Shown in pieces: positions 16,659 to 23,749 of a stretch of 64,000 nucleotides of DNA. Every line of letters begins with the position of its first letter. Position 1 is the stretch's first letter. The notes beneath the pieces were generated by a model. That model ran no database searches and was not told the origin of the DNA. It worked only from the letters and a program-made list of their open reading frames with translations. The DNA comes from Streptomyces rimosus subsp. rimosus. GTDB taxonomy: Bacteria > Actinomycetota > Actinomycetes > Streptomycetales > Streptomycetaceae. The translations under genes and the position numbers were made by a program. The stretch spans positions 40,058 through 104,057 of the forward strand of contig NZ_JOCQ01000021.1 in NCBI RefSeq assembly GCF_000720725.1. Reading direction: 5' to 3'.

Positions 16659-17519
16659 TCAGTCCCGCAGGATCGAGATCAGCCGCAGCAGCTCCGTGTA
16701 GATCCACACCAGGGTCACCGTCAGGCCGAACGCGGCCAGCCACGACTCCTCGCGCGGAGCGCCGTACGCGATGCCGTCCTCGACCTGCTTGAAGTCCAGG
16801 GCCAGGCACAGCGCGCCGAGCACCACGCCGACGACGCCGAACAGGATGCCGAGGCCGCCGCTGCGGAAGCCGAGGCCGTCACCGCCGCCGAAGACCATGA
16901 ACAGCATGTTGACCATCGACAGCAGCACGAAGCCGAGCATCGCGATGAGCAGGTAGCGCGTGAAGCGGGCGGTGACCCGCACGATGCGGGTCTTGTAGGC
17001 GACGAGCATGGCGACGAAGACCGCCATCGTGCCCATCACCGCCTGCATGGGCGCGCCGCTGAGCTTCGGGATGTCGTTGATCGCGCCGCTGAGCGCCCCG
17101 AGGAAGATGCCCTCGAAGGCCGCGTACGTCAGGATCAGGGCCGGCGACGGCTTGCGCTTGAAGGACTGGACGAAGCCCAGCACCATCGCGATCAGACCGG
17201 CGCCGACGGCGAAGCCGAGGCTCTTGGTCAGGAAGATCCAGCCGACGGCCGCGCCGGCGATGACCGTGCCGAGCGTCACGCCGGTGCGCAGCACGACGTC
17301 GTCCATCGTCATCCGGCCGGCCTGCGGCGCGTACGACGGCGCCTGGGTGGCCTGCGCGGCGTCCTGGGCGTAGGGGTTGCCGGACTGGGCGTACGGGTTC
17401 GTTCCGGCGTAAGGGTTCGCTGCGGGGCCCCCGGCCTGCGGCGGCGCGTTGAAGCCGGCGTAGCCGTTGTTGTCGCGGCTGAACCCCCGTCGCGAGAAGA
17501 CCGGGTTGCTGCTCCTCAT
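16659..17519 (-). CDS. Bax inhibitor-1/YccA-family membrane protein
   Basis: The protein has 286 residues. The N-terminal 70 residues are hydrophilic with Asn-Pro-Tyr-Ala repeats (NPYAGTNPYAQSGNPYAQ), followed by about seven transmembrane helices (about 80-275). The family features are visible: TYAAFEGIFLGALSG in the middle and a C-terminal helix with DFKQVEDGI. BI-1 relatives are proton/calcium leak channels; a role in Streptomyces is not established. The ATG at 17519 has GGAGGAG 4 nt upstream; an open frame 36 codons longer lacks a ribosome site. Confidence 0.9.
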   Translation of the reverse strand: MRSSNPVFSRRGFSRDNNGYAGFNAPPQAGGPAANPYAGTNPYAQSGNPYAQDAAQATQAPSYAPQAGRMTMDDVVLRTGVTLGTVIAGAAVGWIFLTKSLGFAVGAGLIAMVLGFVQSFKRKPSPALILTYAAFEGIFLGALSGAINDIPKLSGAPMQAVMGTMAVFVAMLVAYKTRIVRVTARFTRYLLIAMLGFVLLSMVNMLFMVFGGGDGLGFRSGGLGILFGVVGVVLGALCLALDFKQVEDGIAYGAPREESWLAAFGLTVTLVWIYTELLRLISILRD

Positions 17520-17707
17520 CTCACTCCTCCATGGCCGCCGTGCGCGGCCTTCCCACAAGGGTAATGGCTTGGCAAAAGCACGTTCTAGTTCTTGAGCAGG
17601 ATCTTCACCCCCGCCATCGGTGGTCAATCCTGCCCGAGAACGATTCGCGCCGGTGGATCTCCGTATGGAGGACGTACGGGAGGCCGGGAAGGTGCCCGGA
17701 CGCCGTG

Positions 17708-17740
17708 GAGGGACCGTACGCGGGCGGCGTGCGGTCCCTC
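17708..17740. terminator. Terminator downstream of rodlin 1
   Basis: GAGGGACCGTACGC (17708-17721) pairs with GCGTGCGGTCCCTC (17727-17740), with a single mismatch on the DNA that becomes a G-U pair in RNA, around a 5-nt loop, 40 nt past the rodlin stop. Confidence 0.8.
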
Positions 17741-17779
17741 AACGGATTTCGGCGGCCGGTGGCCGGCCGCCGACGACGG

Positions 17780-18178
17780 TCACTGGTTGTTGGTGCCGTT
17801 CTGGGAGAGCAGCGGCAGCTTGTCGATGAGGTGCGACAGCGCCTGGTCCTGCTGGCTCTCGGTCGAGTTCTCGACACACTGCTGGTTCTGGTCCGAGGAC
17901 AGGATGTCCTGAACACCGACGTTGACCAGCGCCACGATGTTCTGCACGTTCGTGATCGGGATACCGATGCACAGCTTGTTCAGCGAGTTGCCGATGAGCG
18001 TGGCGCTCGGGCTCATGTCGCCCTCGGTGCGGTTGTTGCCGAACGACTGGGCCGAGTGGTTGCCGTTGGCCGTCCCCGTGTTGCGGCCGTCGCCCACCGC
18101 CATGGCCTCCGGAGTGGCCGCCGCGGAGATACCGACCAGAGACGCGGCAACCGCCACGCCCGCCATCATCTTGTTCAT
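17780..18178 (-). CDS. Rodlin (aerial-hypha rodlet-layer protein), copy 1
   Basis: The protein has 132 residues with a Sec signal peptide ending near PEAMA (about residue 27). The mature part has the rodlin pattern: VGDGRN, FGNNRTEGDMSP, LNKLCIGIP, VQDILSSDQNQQCVEN and a final LPLLSQNGTNN. The two cysteines of the family are present. RdlA/RdlB-type proteins organise chaplin fibrils into paired rodlets on aerial hyphae and spores. It is transcribed from an AAC-N17-GTTG promoter 55 nt upstream and terminated separately. It differs from copies 2 and 3 mainly in the charged middle, so the three are paralogues, not recent exact duplicates. Confidence 0.93.
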   Translation of the reverse strand: MNKMMAGVAVAASLVGISAAATPEAMAVGDGRNTGTANGNHSAQSFGNNRTEGDMSPSATLIGNSLNKLCIGIPITNVQNIVALVNVGVQDILSSDQNQQCVENSTESQQDQALSHLIDKLPLLSQNGTNNQ

Positions 18179-18232
18179 CTCGAAACCCCTTCAGGAAATG
18201 AACTCCCATGACGAAGGGAGCCCTGTAAGCAA

Positions 18233-18256
18233 CAACCCGTCACGGCCGGGAAAGTT
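18233..18256 (-). promoter_or_regulatory. BldN-type promoter of rodlin 1
   Basis: On the minus strand AAC (18256-18254), a 17-nt spacer and GTTGTT (starting 18236) occur 55 nt before the start codon. All three rodlin genes share this AAC-N17-GTTG arrangement. It matches the known pattern for sigma-BldN (-35 ending AAC, -10 with CGTTG-like core). Confidence 0.6.
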
Positions 18257-18388
18257 GCGCATCATCACCCGAACAGATCGACATTCCAGTTCCCGGGCCG
18301 GTGTCCCACTCTTCCGTGTGGCTTTCGGCGGCACCGGGCGGGGACGATTCCCTGGCCCGCCGGACAGCGAAAGGACAAAGATTTCCGT

Positions 18389-18562
18389 ATGGCCGCCCAC
18401 CTGGACGCGACGCACGTGCAAGAGGAAATCGTCGACGCGGTACGCCGCGGCGACGATGCCGGAGTCGACACCCTGCTCGGCCGTTTTGCGCGGGTCGCCG
18501 ATTTCGAGGCGCTGATGAGCCTGCGCAGGGCGTTGCTGGAGGAGCCGGACAAGACCGGCTGA
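18389..18562 (+). CDS. 57-residue ORF between rodlin genes
   Basis: This short ORF encodes 57 residues, charged and helical (HVQEEIVDAVRRGDDAGVD, FEALMSLRRALLEEPDKTG), with no signal peptide. About 85% of codon third positions are G or C, as in real genes here. It is on the opposite strand to both flanking rodlins. The ribosome site is weak (AAAGGA, about 14 nt before the ATG). The two-helix outline resembles small regulatory or adaptor proteins, but I recognise no family. Confidence 0.5.
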   Translation: MAAHLDATHVQEEIVDAVRRGDDAGVDTLLGRFARVADFEALMSLRRALLEEPDKTG

Positions 18563-18596
18563 CGGTGGCGCGGCCACCGGTGGCGGCACAGGAAAA

Positions 18597-18631
18597 GGGC
18601 CCGCCTTGCCGGCCGGCGGCATTGCGGGCCC
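18597..18631. terminator. Terminator downstream of rodlin 2
   Basis: GGGCCCGC (18597-18604) pairs with GCGGGCCC (18624-18631); the loop contains a further CCGGCCGG-type hairpin. It lies 31 nt past the rodlin 2 stop and also 35 nt past the small ORF stop, so it may serve both strands. Confidence 0.65.
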
Positions 18632-18661
18632 TCGTGCTGTTTCACGCGGCGGCGGCGCCCG

Positions 18662-19063
18662 TCACTCGTTGTTGGTGCCGTTGACCGAGAGGACCGGGAG
18701 CTTGTCGATGAGGTGCGACAGCGGCCCGTCGCCCTGGACCTGGGACGAGTTCTCGACACACGTCTGGGTCTGGTCCGAGGACAGGATGTCCTGCACACCG
18801 ACATTGACCAGGGCCACGAGGTTCTGCACGTCCTGGACCGGCAGCGCGATACAGGGCTTGTTGAAGGAGCCCTGAATGAGCGCGAACTGCGGGCTCATGT
18901 TCCCCATCGTGGACATGTTGCCGTACACCTGGGCCGCACCGTTGCCGTTGTACGTGCCGACTTTACGGCCGTCACCGACCGCTGACGCCTGTGGGGCGGC
19001 GGCGGCCGCGACACCTACGACGGAAGCAGCCGTGGCTACTGTTGCCAGCGCCTTCTTGATCAT
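18662..19063 (-). CDS. Rodlin, copy 2
   Basis: The protein has 133 residues with a signal peptide ending near PQASA. The mature part carries the rodlin blocks VGDGRKVGTYNGNGAAQ, YGNMSTMGNMSP, FNKPCIALPV, VQDILSSDQTQTCVEN and LPVLSVNGTNN. It is the most diverged of the three: GDMSP becomes GNMSP, and the charged TEGD segment is lost. The start at 19063 has AAGGA 6 nt upstream; the frame is open further upstream without coding signs. It has its own AAC-N17-GTTG promoter 49 nt before the start. It is secreted and presumably part of the rodlet layer. Confidence 0.92.
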   Translation of the reverse strand: MIKKALATVATAASVVGVAAAAAPQASAVGDGRKVGTYNGNGAAQVYGNMSTMGNMSPQFALIQGSFNKPCIALPVQDVQNLVALVNVGVQDILSSDQTQTCVENSSQVQGDGPLSHLIDKLPVLSVNGTNNE

Positions 19064-19111
19064 GTGTGATCCTTCGCGTTTCGGGATGCTCTTTACCCGG
19101 GGCAGTGTGAA

Positions 19112-19135
19112 CAACTCGGTGTGACGAGCTTGGTT
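19112..19135 (-). promoter_or_regulatory. BldN-type promoter of rodlin 2
   Basis: The minus strand has AAC (19135-19133), a 17-nt spacer and GTTGTTC (starting 19115), 49 nt before the start codon; identical spacing to rodlins 1 and 3. Confidence 0.65.
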
Positions 19136-19271
19136 TTGCTCCATCACTCAAATGATTTCGCACTCAACTGAGGGGAACAGCTGTGCCGCCGGCCTGCACA
19201 CCGGCCGCCTGAATACTGACCGTGACGCTCCGGGAATTCGGCCGCGGCCGGCAGCGGAACCGCGGGACGGA

Positions 19272-19580
19272 CTACTTTCCGGACGACCTGGCAACCTCGA
19301 CGCCCTTGAGCCCCGGCGTCTTCTGGGCGACATCCCCGACGGCGTGCACCAGCTTCCTCGTGGCCGGGGAATCCTGGAGGTCGCTGGAAGTCTCCTCGAC
19401 CGTCCTGACCACCGGGTCGAGCTGCCGGCCGTCCAGCTGCTTGTTCTTCAGAGCTTCCGCAAGCCCACCGTTGATGCTGAAACTCGGCCCTTGGCCCGGG
19501 GCGCCGGCAAAAACAGGGGACGCCACTCCCAGGGCCATGGCGGAGCCGGCCAAAAACGCGGCAGTCTTCGCGTACTTCAC
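19272..19580 (-). CDS. Secreted protein with chaplin-like signal peptide, unknown mature domain
   Basis: The protein has 102 residues. The first 25 (MKYAKTAAFLAGSAMALGV, then ASPVFA) closely match the signal peptide of the neighbouring chaplin, including the GTGAAGTACGCGAAG gene start. The mature part is not a chaplin: no cysteines and no amyloid core, but a polar helical sequence (GPSFSINGGLAEALKNKQ, VRRTVEET-like stretch, KLVHAVGDVAQKTPGLKG). AAAGGA lies 9 nt before the GTG start. Its place between rodlin 2 and the chaplin suggests a secreted accessory of the surface layer, but I cannot assign a function. Confidence 0.75.
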   Translation of the reverse strand: MKYAKTAAFLAGSAMALGVASPVFAGAPGQGPSFSINGGLAEALKNKQLDGRQLDPVVRTVEETSSDLQDSPATRKLVHAVGDVAQKTPGLKGVEVARSSGK

Positions 19581-19747
19581 TTTCCGCTGTCCTTTCCTGG
19601 GCGGCGCTTCCGGCAGTCGGCGGCGAATGCGCCGCACGACGGCCTTTCCGGCATTGCCCGGACCACCGCCTTTTGGGTGTTCAACGATTTCGGCCCGAAA
19701 GAGAAACCCATCCGTTTCGCCGCTTCCCGGCCCCCTCGAACGCGACC

Positions 19748-19780
19748 GGCCCCGGCACGCTTGGCTGGCGCGCCGGGGCC
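19748..19780. terminator. Terminator downstream of the chaplin
   Basis: GGCCCCGGC (19748-19756) pairs perfectly with GCCGGGGCC (19772-19780), 38 nt past the chaplin stop. Confidence 0.75.
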
Positions 19781-19818
19781 TTTCGCTCCATCCTCTGCTA
19801 CCCGTCCGACGCGATACG

Positions 19819-20052
19819 TCAGTCGTTGACGCAGGTGTTGCCGAACGCCGGGTTCAGCAGCCCGATGATGTCGATCGAGTTCCCGCAGAGGTTGATCGGG
19901 ATGTGGATCGGGATCTGCAGGACGTTGCCGGAGAGGACGCCGGGGGAGTTCTGCGCGGCGCCCGAGGTACCCGCGTCGGCGAACGCCGGGGTGGCGGCCC
20001 CGACCGCCATGAGCGTTCCAGCAGCGACTGCGGCAACCTTCGCGTACTTCAC
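19819..20052 (-). CDS. Short chaplin
   Basis: The protein has 77 residues: a 25-residue signal peptide (ends TPAFA) and one hydrophobic chaplin domain (SPGVLSGNVLQIPIHIPINL, then CGNSIDIIGLLNPAFGNTC). The two conserved cysteines that form the chaplin disulfide are present, as in the ChpF/G/H group and unlike ChpE. Short chaplins assemble into amyloid fibrils that lower surface tension and coat aerial hyphae. There is no LPxTG sorting signal, so it depends on self-assembly or on long chaplins encoded elsewhere. The GTG start has AAAGGG 6 nt upstream. Confidence 0.95.
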   Translation of the reverse strand: MKYAKVAAVAAGTLMAVGAATPAFADAGTSGAAQNSPGVLSGNVLQIPIHIPINLCGNSIDIIGLLNPAFGNTCVND

Positions 20053-20272
20053 TTTCAGCCCTTTCCGCAGCGGAGTCTGAAACGGTCACGTCCTTCGTGC
20101 CGCACGGGCGCCCTCATGATTGCCCGTAACACCGCCACCAATATTCGTAACGATTTGTCCGCGCTGACGAAACTCTCGAGAAGTCGATTTTCACGAGGAA
20201 TCGCCCAGATGGTTCAGCGCGGGCCAGGATAGAAGACCATGGGCAGGAACTGCGCGCTTTTTCACAAAGCGC

Positions 20273-20319
20273 AAAGGCCCGAGCCGATCAGGAGGAGAGA
20301 ACCGACGTCCCGGGCCTTT
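20273..20319. terminator. Terminator downstream of rodlin 3
   Basis: AAAGGCCCG (20273-20281) pairs with CGGGCCTTT (20311-20319), directly after the rodlin 3 stop. Confidence 0.65.
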
Positions 20320-20333
20320 TACGGCAGTCCGGC

Positions 20334-20735
20334 TCAGCTGTTGTTGACGCCGTTCTCGGACAGCAGCGGGAGCTTGTCGATGATGTGCGACAGCGCCTGG
20401 TCGCCCTGCGACTCGGTCGAGTTCTCGACACACTGCTGGTTCTGGTCCGAGGACAGGATGTCCTGTACGCCGATGTTGACCAGGGCCACGATGTTCTGAA
20501 CGTTCGTGATCGGGATGCCGAGGCAGGGCTTGTTGAGCGTGCCTTGGATCAGGCTCAGCTGCGGGGACATGTCGCCCTCGGTGTCGGAGTTGCCGAATGC
20601 CTGTCCCGCGCCGTTGCCGTTGGCGGTCGACGTTCCGCGTCCGTCGCCGACCGCCATGGCCTGCGGAGCCGCCATGGCCGATACGCCGACGATGGACGCA
20701 GCTACGGCCGTCGTGGCCAGGAACTTCTTGATCAC
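20334..20735 (-). CDS. Rodlin, copy 3
   Basis: The protein has 133 residues with a signal peptide ending near PQAMA. The mature part is closest to canonical rodlins: GNGAGQAFGNSDTEGDMSP, LSLIQGTLNKPCLGIP, VQDILSSDQNQQCVEN and a final LPLLSENGVNNS. Both family cysteines are present. It shares with copy 1 the segment IPITNVQNIVALVN. The GTG start has AAGGG 7 nt upstream and an AAC-N17-GTTG promoter 48 nt upstream. With copies 1 and 2 and the chaplin it forms a 3-kb surface-protein cluster read mostly leftward. Confidence 0.94.
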   Translation of the reverse strand: MIKKFLATTAVAASIVGVSAMAAPQAMAVGDGRGTSTANGNGAGQAFGNSDTEGDMSPQLSLIQGTLNKPCLGIPITNVQNIVALVNIGVQDILSSDQNQQCVENSTESQGDQALSHIIDKLPLLSENGVNNS

Positions 20736-20782
20736 GATTCACCCTTCTCGAAGCGGAGTGCCCGTTTCCGGAGCGTCCTGGA

Positions 20783-20806
20783 CAACTCGCGACCGCCAGT
20801 TCAGTT
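20783..20806 (-). promoter_or_regulatory. BldN-type promoter of rodlin 3
   Basis: The minus strand has AAC (20806-20804), a 17-nt spacer and GTTGTCC (starting 20786), 48 nt before the start codon; same geometry as the other two rodlin promoters. Confidence 0.65.
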
Positions 20807-21035
20807 TCGCCGGTTCACCCGAATGCCACGAAACCGTAGACACATATCACCGCATCGCCGGGCGGCCGGCCGGGCACCGGGCAATCGAAAGTCCGGATAC
20901 CGGCCGCGGGCGTCGGTGTCGCGTAAATGAACGAGACCGCCACCGCCGCACTCGCCGCGCCTTTTCCCGGACCTGCTGTCATAATCCCGCCGCACAGAGA
21001 TCCCTACAGGGATGTGCACGTGGCTGCGCACAGAG

Positions 21036-21062
21036 AAAGGCCCCGCGCGCCGCGGGGCCTTT
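21036..21062. terminator. Terminator downstream of the Tyr/Asn-rich secreted protein gene
   Basis: AAAGGCCCCGCG (21036-21047) pairs perfectly with CGCGGGGCCTTT (21051-21062) around a 3-nt loop, 54 nt past the stop. Confidence 0.85.
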
Positions 21063-21116
21063 CGAGGTCTCAGCGGACCGGCGGCACGCGGTGCCGCCCG
21101 TCCCGCCGGAGCCGGT

Positions 21117-21407
21117 TCACTGCTCGACGTTGCCGATCGCCAGGCCGACCTTGGTGACGTTCTTCTTGTACTTGAACTTGTACGTGTCGTTGTCGTTGTA
21201 CGTGTACGCCTTGTTGTCGTTGTACTCGTTGTGCTCCTTGTGCACGCGGTCACAGTGGAACTTGCCGTACTTGGCAGCGCAGTTGCTGCCGGAGGTGTGG
21301 CGCGGCGCGTCGTCCCAGGACGCTGCGGAGGCCATGCCCGAGAGCGGAACGATGGCAAGGGCGGCGATGGCGACCGAGCCGGCGGTACGACCGATGAACT
21401 TGCGCAT
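21117..21407 (-). CDS. Small secreted Tyr/Asn/Asp/Lys-rich protein
   Basis: The protein has 96 residues. A signal peptide ends near MASA (residue 28). The mature part has two cysteines about 12 residues apart (SNCAAKYGKFHC) and then a low-complexity polar-aromatic segment (NEYNDNKAYTYNDNDTYKF). GAGGAGAG lies 5 nt before the ATG. AT-rich Asn/Tyr/Lys codons are unusual for this genome but keep C/G third positions, so this is selection for the amino acids, not foreign base composition. I know no family; proximity to rodlins suggests a surface protein. Confidence 0.75.
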   Translation of the reverse strand: MRKFIGRTAGSVAIAALAIVPLSGMASAASWDDAPRHTSGSNCAAKYGKFHCDRVHKEHNEYNDNKAYTYNDNDTYKFKYKKNVTKVGLAIGNVEQ

Positions 21408-21759
21408 GCTTTCTCTCCTCGTGCGCAGAAATGTGACACCGGATGTCTACCGCGGCCGCATCCGATCGAACACGCGCTGCCATGTGATATATCTGTTCGG
21501 GTCCGAAGTGCGACCATTTGCAGCACCAGCGTTTCCCCCGTGGAAATGCTTGCGCTATCCACGGCCGCGCGCATTCGCGGGGTGCGCCGAATGCGGCCCC
21601 GCCCGGCTCCCTGACCGGCGCCGACGGCCGCCGGGCGGCACCGGCGCCGTACCGGAGCGACCCGGCGCCGCGGGCCCGGACGGCCCGCCCGGCACACTGG
21701 GCGGTAACGGGGACGCGCCCCGGGAGTCCGGCCCGTCCGGGCGCACACGTGGAGGAGCG
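21408..21759. other. Intergenic region between divergent genes
   Basis: It should contain promoters for the secreted protein gene (leftward) and the STAS gene (rightward). An AT-richer patch at 21478-21500 (CATGTGATATATCTGTTC) is the most promoter-like stretch. I see no gene. Confidence 0.4.
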
Positions 21760-22257
21760 ATGTCCCAAGGCAAGCGGCGCTTGACGATCACCACGGTCGT
21801 CGACGCCGAGGAGTGCGCGGTGCTCCGGGTGGCCGGGGAACTGGACGTGCACGCCGAGCGGCAGTTCCTGGACGAGTCCGGGGCGGTGATCGCCGCCGGG
21901 CACCGGTTCCTGGTGCTGGACCTGACCGCGCTGAGGTTCTGCGACTCCCGCGGTCTGAACTGCCTGCTCGCGCTGGAGTGGCTGTGCCGGCGGATGAACG
22001 GGCGGCTGCTGCTCGCCTCCCTGGGCGTCCGTGTCCTGCACGTCCTCCTGGTCACCCGGGCCGTGGACGCGCTGGCCTGCTTCCCCACCGTCGGCCATGC
22101 GCTCGCCGCCGTACCGGCCGAGGTCCGTCCGGCCTGGCCGCCCGGCGGCGCGGCGTCCGCCGACGGGGCCGCGGGCGGCGGGGACGCCGGTGACGCCGAT
22201 GACGTCAAGACCGGTGACGAGGACGCGCACCGGTCGTACGATCGGGAGCAGCCGTAG
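21760..22257 (+). CDS. STAS-domain anti-sigma-factor antagonist
   Basis: The protein has 165 residues. A STAS domain fills residues 8-112, with the phosphorylatable serine in the expected place (Ser63 in RFCDSRGLNCLL) and the strand VLRVAGELDV. The C-terminal 50 residues are Ala/Gly/Asp-rich and probably disordered. Such proteins bind an RsbW-like kinase when unphosphorylated and free its sigma factor. An RsbW-like ATPase gene lies at 31.7 kb, but pairing with it is only possible, not shown. GGAGGAG precedes the ATG closely. Confidence 0.88.
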   Translation: MSQGKRRLTITTVVDAEECAVLRVAGELDVHAERQFLDESGAVIAAGHRFLVLDLTALRFCDSRGLNCLLALEWLCRRMNGRLLLASLGVRVLHVLLVTRAVDALACFPTVGHALAAVPAEVRPAWPPGGAASADGAAGGGDAGDADDVKTGDEDAHRSYDREQP

Positions 22258-22415
22258 CGCGACGGCCGGGAACGGGAGCCGGCCGGGGCCGCGTCCAGGG
22301 CTCCGCGGAGCGCCGCGTCCGGGCGCCTGCCGACGACGGGCCGGCCGTGGAGCGGACGCCACGCAGCGGCCGCGCGCCGGGCGGGCCGGTCCACGGCACC
22401 GGCGGCCATGTGCTG

Positions 22416-22497
22416 TGCCCGGAGCCGGACTTGAACCGGCACGGCCCGAAGGCCAGCGAGGTTTAAGCTCGCCGTGTCTGCATTCCACCATCCGGGC
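22416..22497 (-). tRNA. bldA: tRNA-Leu(UAA), the bldA tRNA
   Basis: The 82-nt sequence folds as a type II tRNA: acceptor GCCCGGA with TCCGGGC, anticodon stem GCGAG/CTCGC with loop CTTAAAC (anticodon TAA), a long variable arm (GGCCTTCGGGCC) and a T-loop GTTCAAGTC. CCA is not encoded. The anticodon reads UUA, so this is the sole UUA-decoding tRNA known in streptomycetes as bldA, whose accumulation late in growth gates aerial growth and antibiotic production. In this window one gene, the trypsin-like protease at 3936-4667, has an in-frame TTA that I noticed. Confidence 0.96.
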
Positions 22498-22526
22498 CTG
22501 GGATCCCCCATGCCACCTCAAAGGGG

Positions 22527-22540
22527 GCAGCACGAGCCTA
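22527..22540 (-). promoter_or_regulatory. bldA promoter -10 region
   Basis: TAGGCTCGTGCTGC on the minus strand holds a good -10 (TAGGCT, 22540-22535) 38 nt before the mature tRNA 5' end. The same 14-mer occurs upstream of enolase (36261-36274). No strong -35 is visible. Confidence 0.55.
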
Positions 22541-22760
22541 GCCCGCAGTACCGTCTGAACAGGGGGCCGTCTTCCCGAGGTTGTCTTATTTTATTGGCAA
22601 CTGAGGGGCCATCAGCGGATGGTACGGGCCTTCGGCACATGCCTGCGGCCCACCCTCGCCGCTCCGGCGCCTGCTGTGGGACGTGTCCCGATTGACGGAA
22701 ACTCGATGCCGTGCGCGCGCCCCCGCGAGCGCCCTTCCCGCCCCCTTCTCCTCAGGGTCG

Positions 22761-22782
22761 CGGTCATACCCAGGGATGACCG
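22761..22782. promoter_or_regulatory. Inverted repeat upstream of the ABC exporter
   Basis: CGGTCAT and ATGACCG form perfect 7-bp arms around ACCCAGGG, 142 nt before the ATPase start. It has the look of an operator for a dimeric repressor; none is encoded next to the exporter. Confidence 0.45.
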
Positions 22783-22923
22783 AAGGACCGTTCGGATACC
22801 TCGCAAGGCTCCCCCAGGACCGGCTCACGGGCTGACGTTGCCGTACCGGGGCCTCCCCCACGATGGAAGGGGCCGCGTTCCACCGGCCCCGACGGTCCCG
22901 ACGTTCGACAGGAGTCCCTTCCC

Positions 22924-23703
22924 GTGACCACCACCCACACCGGCGTCCCCACCGCCACCCGCGCCACGGTGGCCGCACGCGCCACGGATCTCACCAAGGT
23001 CTACGGACAGGGCGAGACCCAGGTGGTCGCGCTGGACCAGGTCTCGGTCGAGTTCCGGCAGGCCGAGTTCACCGCGATCATGGGCCCGTCCGGCTCCGGC
23101 AAGTCCACGCTCATGCACTGCATGGCCGGACTGGACGCGGTCTCCCGCGGCTCGGCCCTGATAGGCGACACCGAGCTGAACGGCCTGAAGGACAAGCATC
23201 TGACCCGGCTGCGCCGCGACAAGATCGGCTTCATCTTCCAGGCGTTCAACCTGCTGCCGACGCTGACCGCGCTGGAGAACATCACGCTGCCGATGGACAT
23301 CGCGGGCCGCAAGCCCGACCGGGAGTGGCTGGACCGCGTCGTGCAGACCGTCGGCCTGTCCGGGCGCCTCAAGCACCGCCCGAGCCAGCTCTCCGGCGGC
23401 CAGCAGCAGCGCGTGGCGGTGGCCCGCGCGCTGGCCTCCCGTCCCGAGATCATCTTCGCCGACGAGCCGACCGGCAACCTCGACTCCCGCTCCGGCGCCG
23501 AGGTCCTGGGCTTCCTGCGCAACTCCGTACGGGAACTGGGCCAGACCGTGGTGATGGTGACCCACGACCCGGTGGCGGCGGCCTACGCGGACCGGGTCGT
23601 CTTCCTCGCCGACGGGCGGATCGTCGACGACATGCGCGACCCCACCGCCGACCGGGTGCTGGAGCGCATGAAGGGCTTCGACGCCAGGGGCCGGGTCAGC
23701 TGA
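22924..23703 (+). CDS. ABC transporter ATP-binding protein (MacB/LolD type)
   Basis: The protein has 259 residues. Walker A GPSGSGKST spans residues 54-62, the signature LSGGQQQRVAVARAL follows, then Walker B IIFADEPTGNLDS and the H-loop VTHDP. This is the LolD/MacB subgroup, which powers FtsX-type exporters rather than substrate channels. The GTG start has AGGAG 9 nt upstream. The permease gene follows after 46 bp, so the two form one transport system. The substrate may be a peptide, lipoprotein or antibiotic; the sequence does not tell. Confidence 0.96.
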   Translation: MTTTHTGVPTATRATVAARATDLTKVYGQGETQVVALDQVSVEFRQAEFTAIMGPSGSGKSTLMHCMAGLDAVSRGSALIGDTELNGLKDKHLTRLRRDKIGFIFQAFNLLPTLTALENITLPMDIAGRKPDREWLDRVVQTVGLSGRLKHRPSQLSGGQQQRVAVARALASRPEIIFADEPTGNLDSRSGAEVLGFLRNSVRELGQTVVMVTHDPVAAAYADRVVFLADGRIVDDMRDPTADRVLERMKGFDARGRVS

Positions 23704-23749
23704 CCCGCGCCCGCAGCCCGTCCACCGCCCTTCTCCCACAGGACTGACG

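Larger units (their letters stand above)
20736..21116. other. Intergenic region between rodlin 3 and a secreted protein gene
   Basis: It contains the rodlin 3 promoter at 20783-20806 and a terminator at 21036-21062. GATCCCTACAGGGAT near 21000 is a small palindrome of unknown meaning. I see no credible gene. Confidence 0.5.
22498..22923. other. Intergenic region: bldA promoter and ABC-exporter control region
   Basis: The left third carries the bldA promoter and an AT-rich patch (TTATTTTATTGGCAA near 22585). The right part carries a perfect inverted repeat at 22761-22782. No coding frame in between looks real. Confidence 0.5.

Noticed and set aside
20927..21157. 76-residue plus-strand frame before the Tyr/Asn-rich gene
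   Set aside because: Its end is Arg/Ser/Pro-rich noise, it crosses the terminator at 21036-21062, and no ribosome site is seen.
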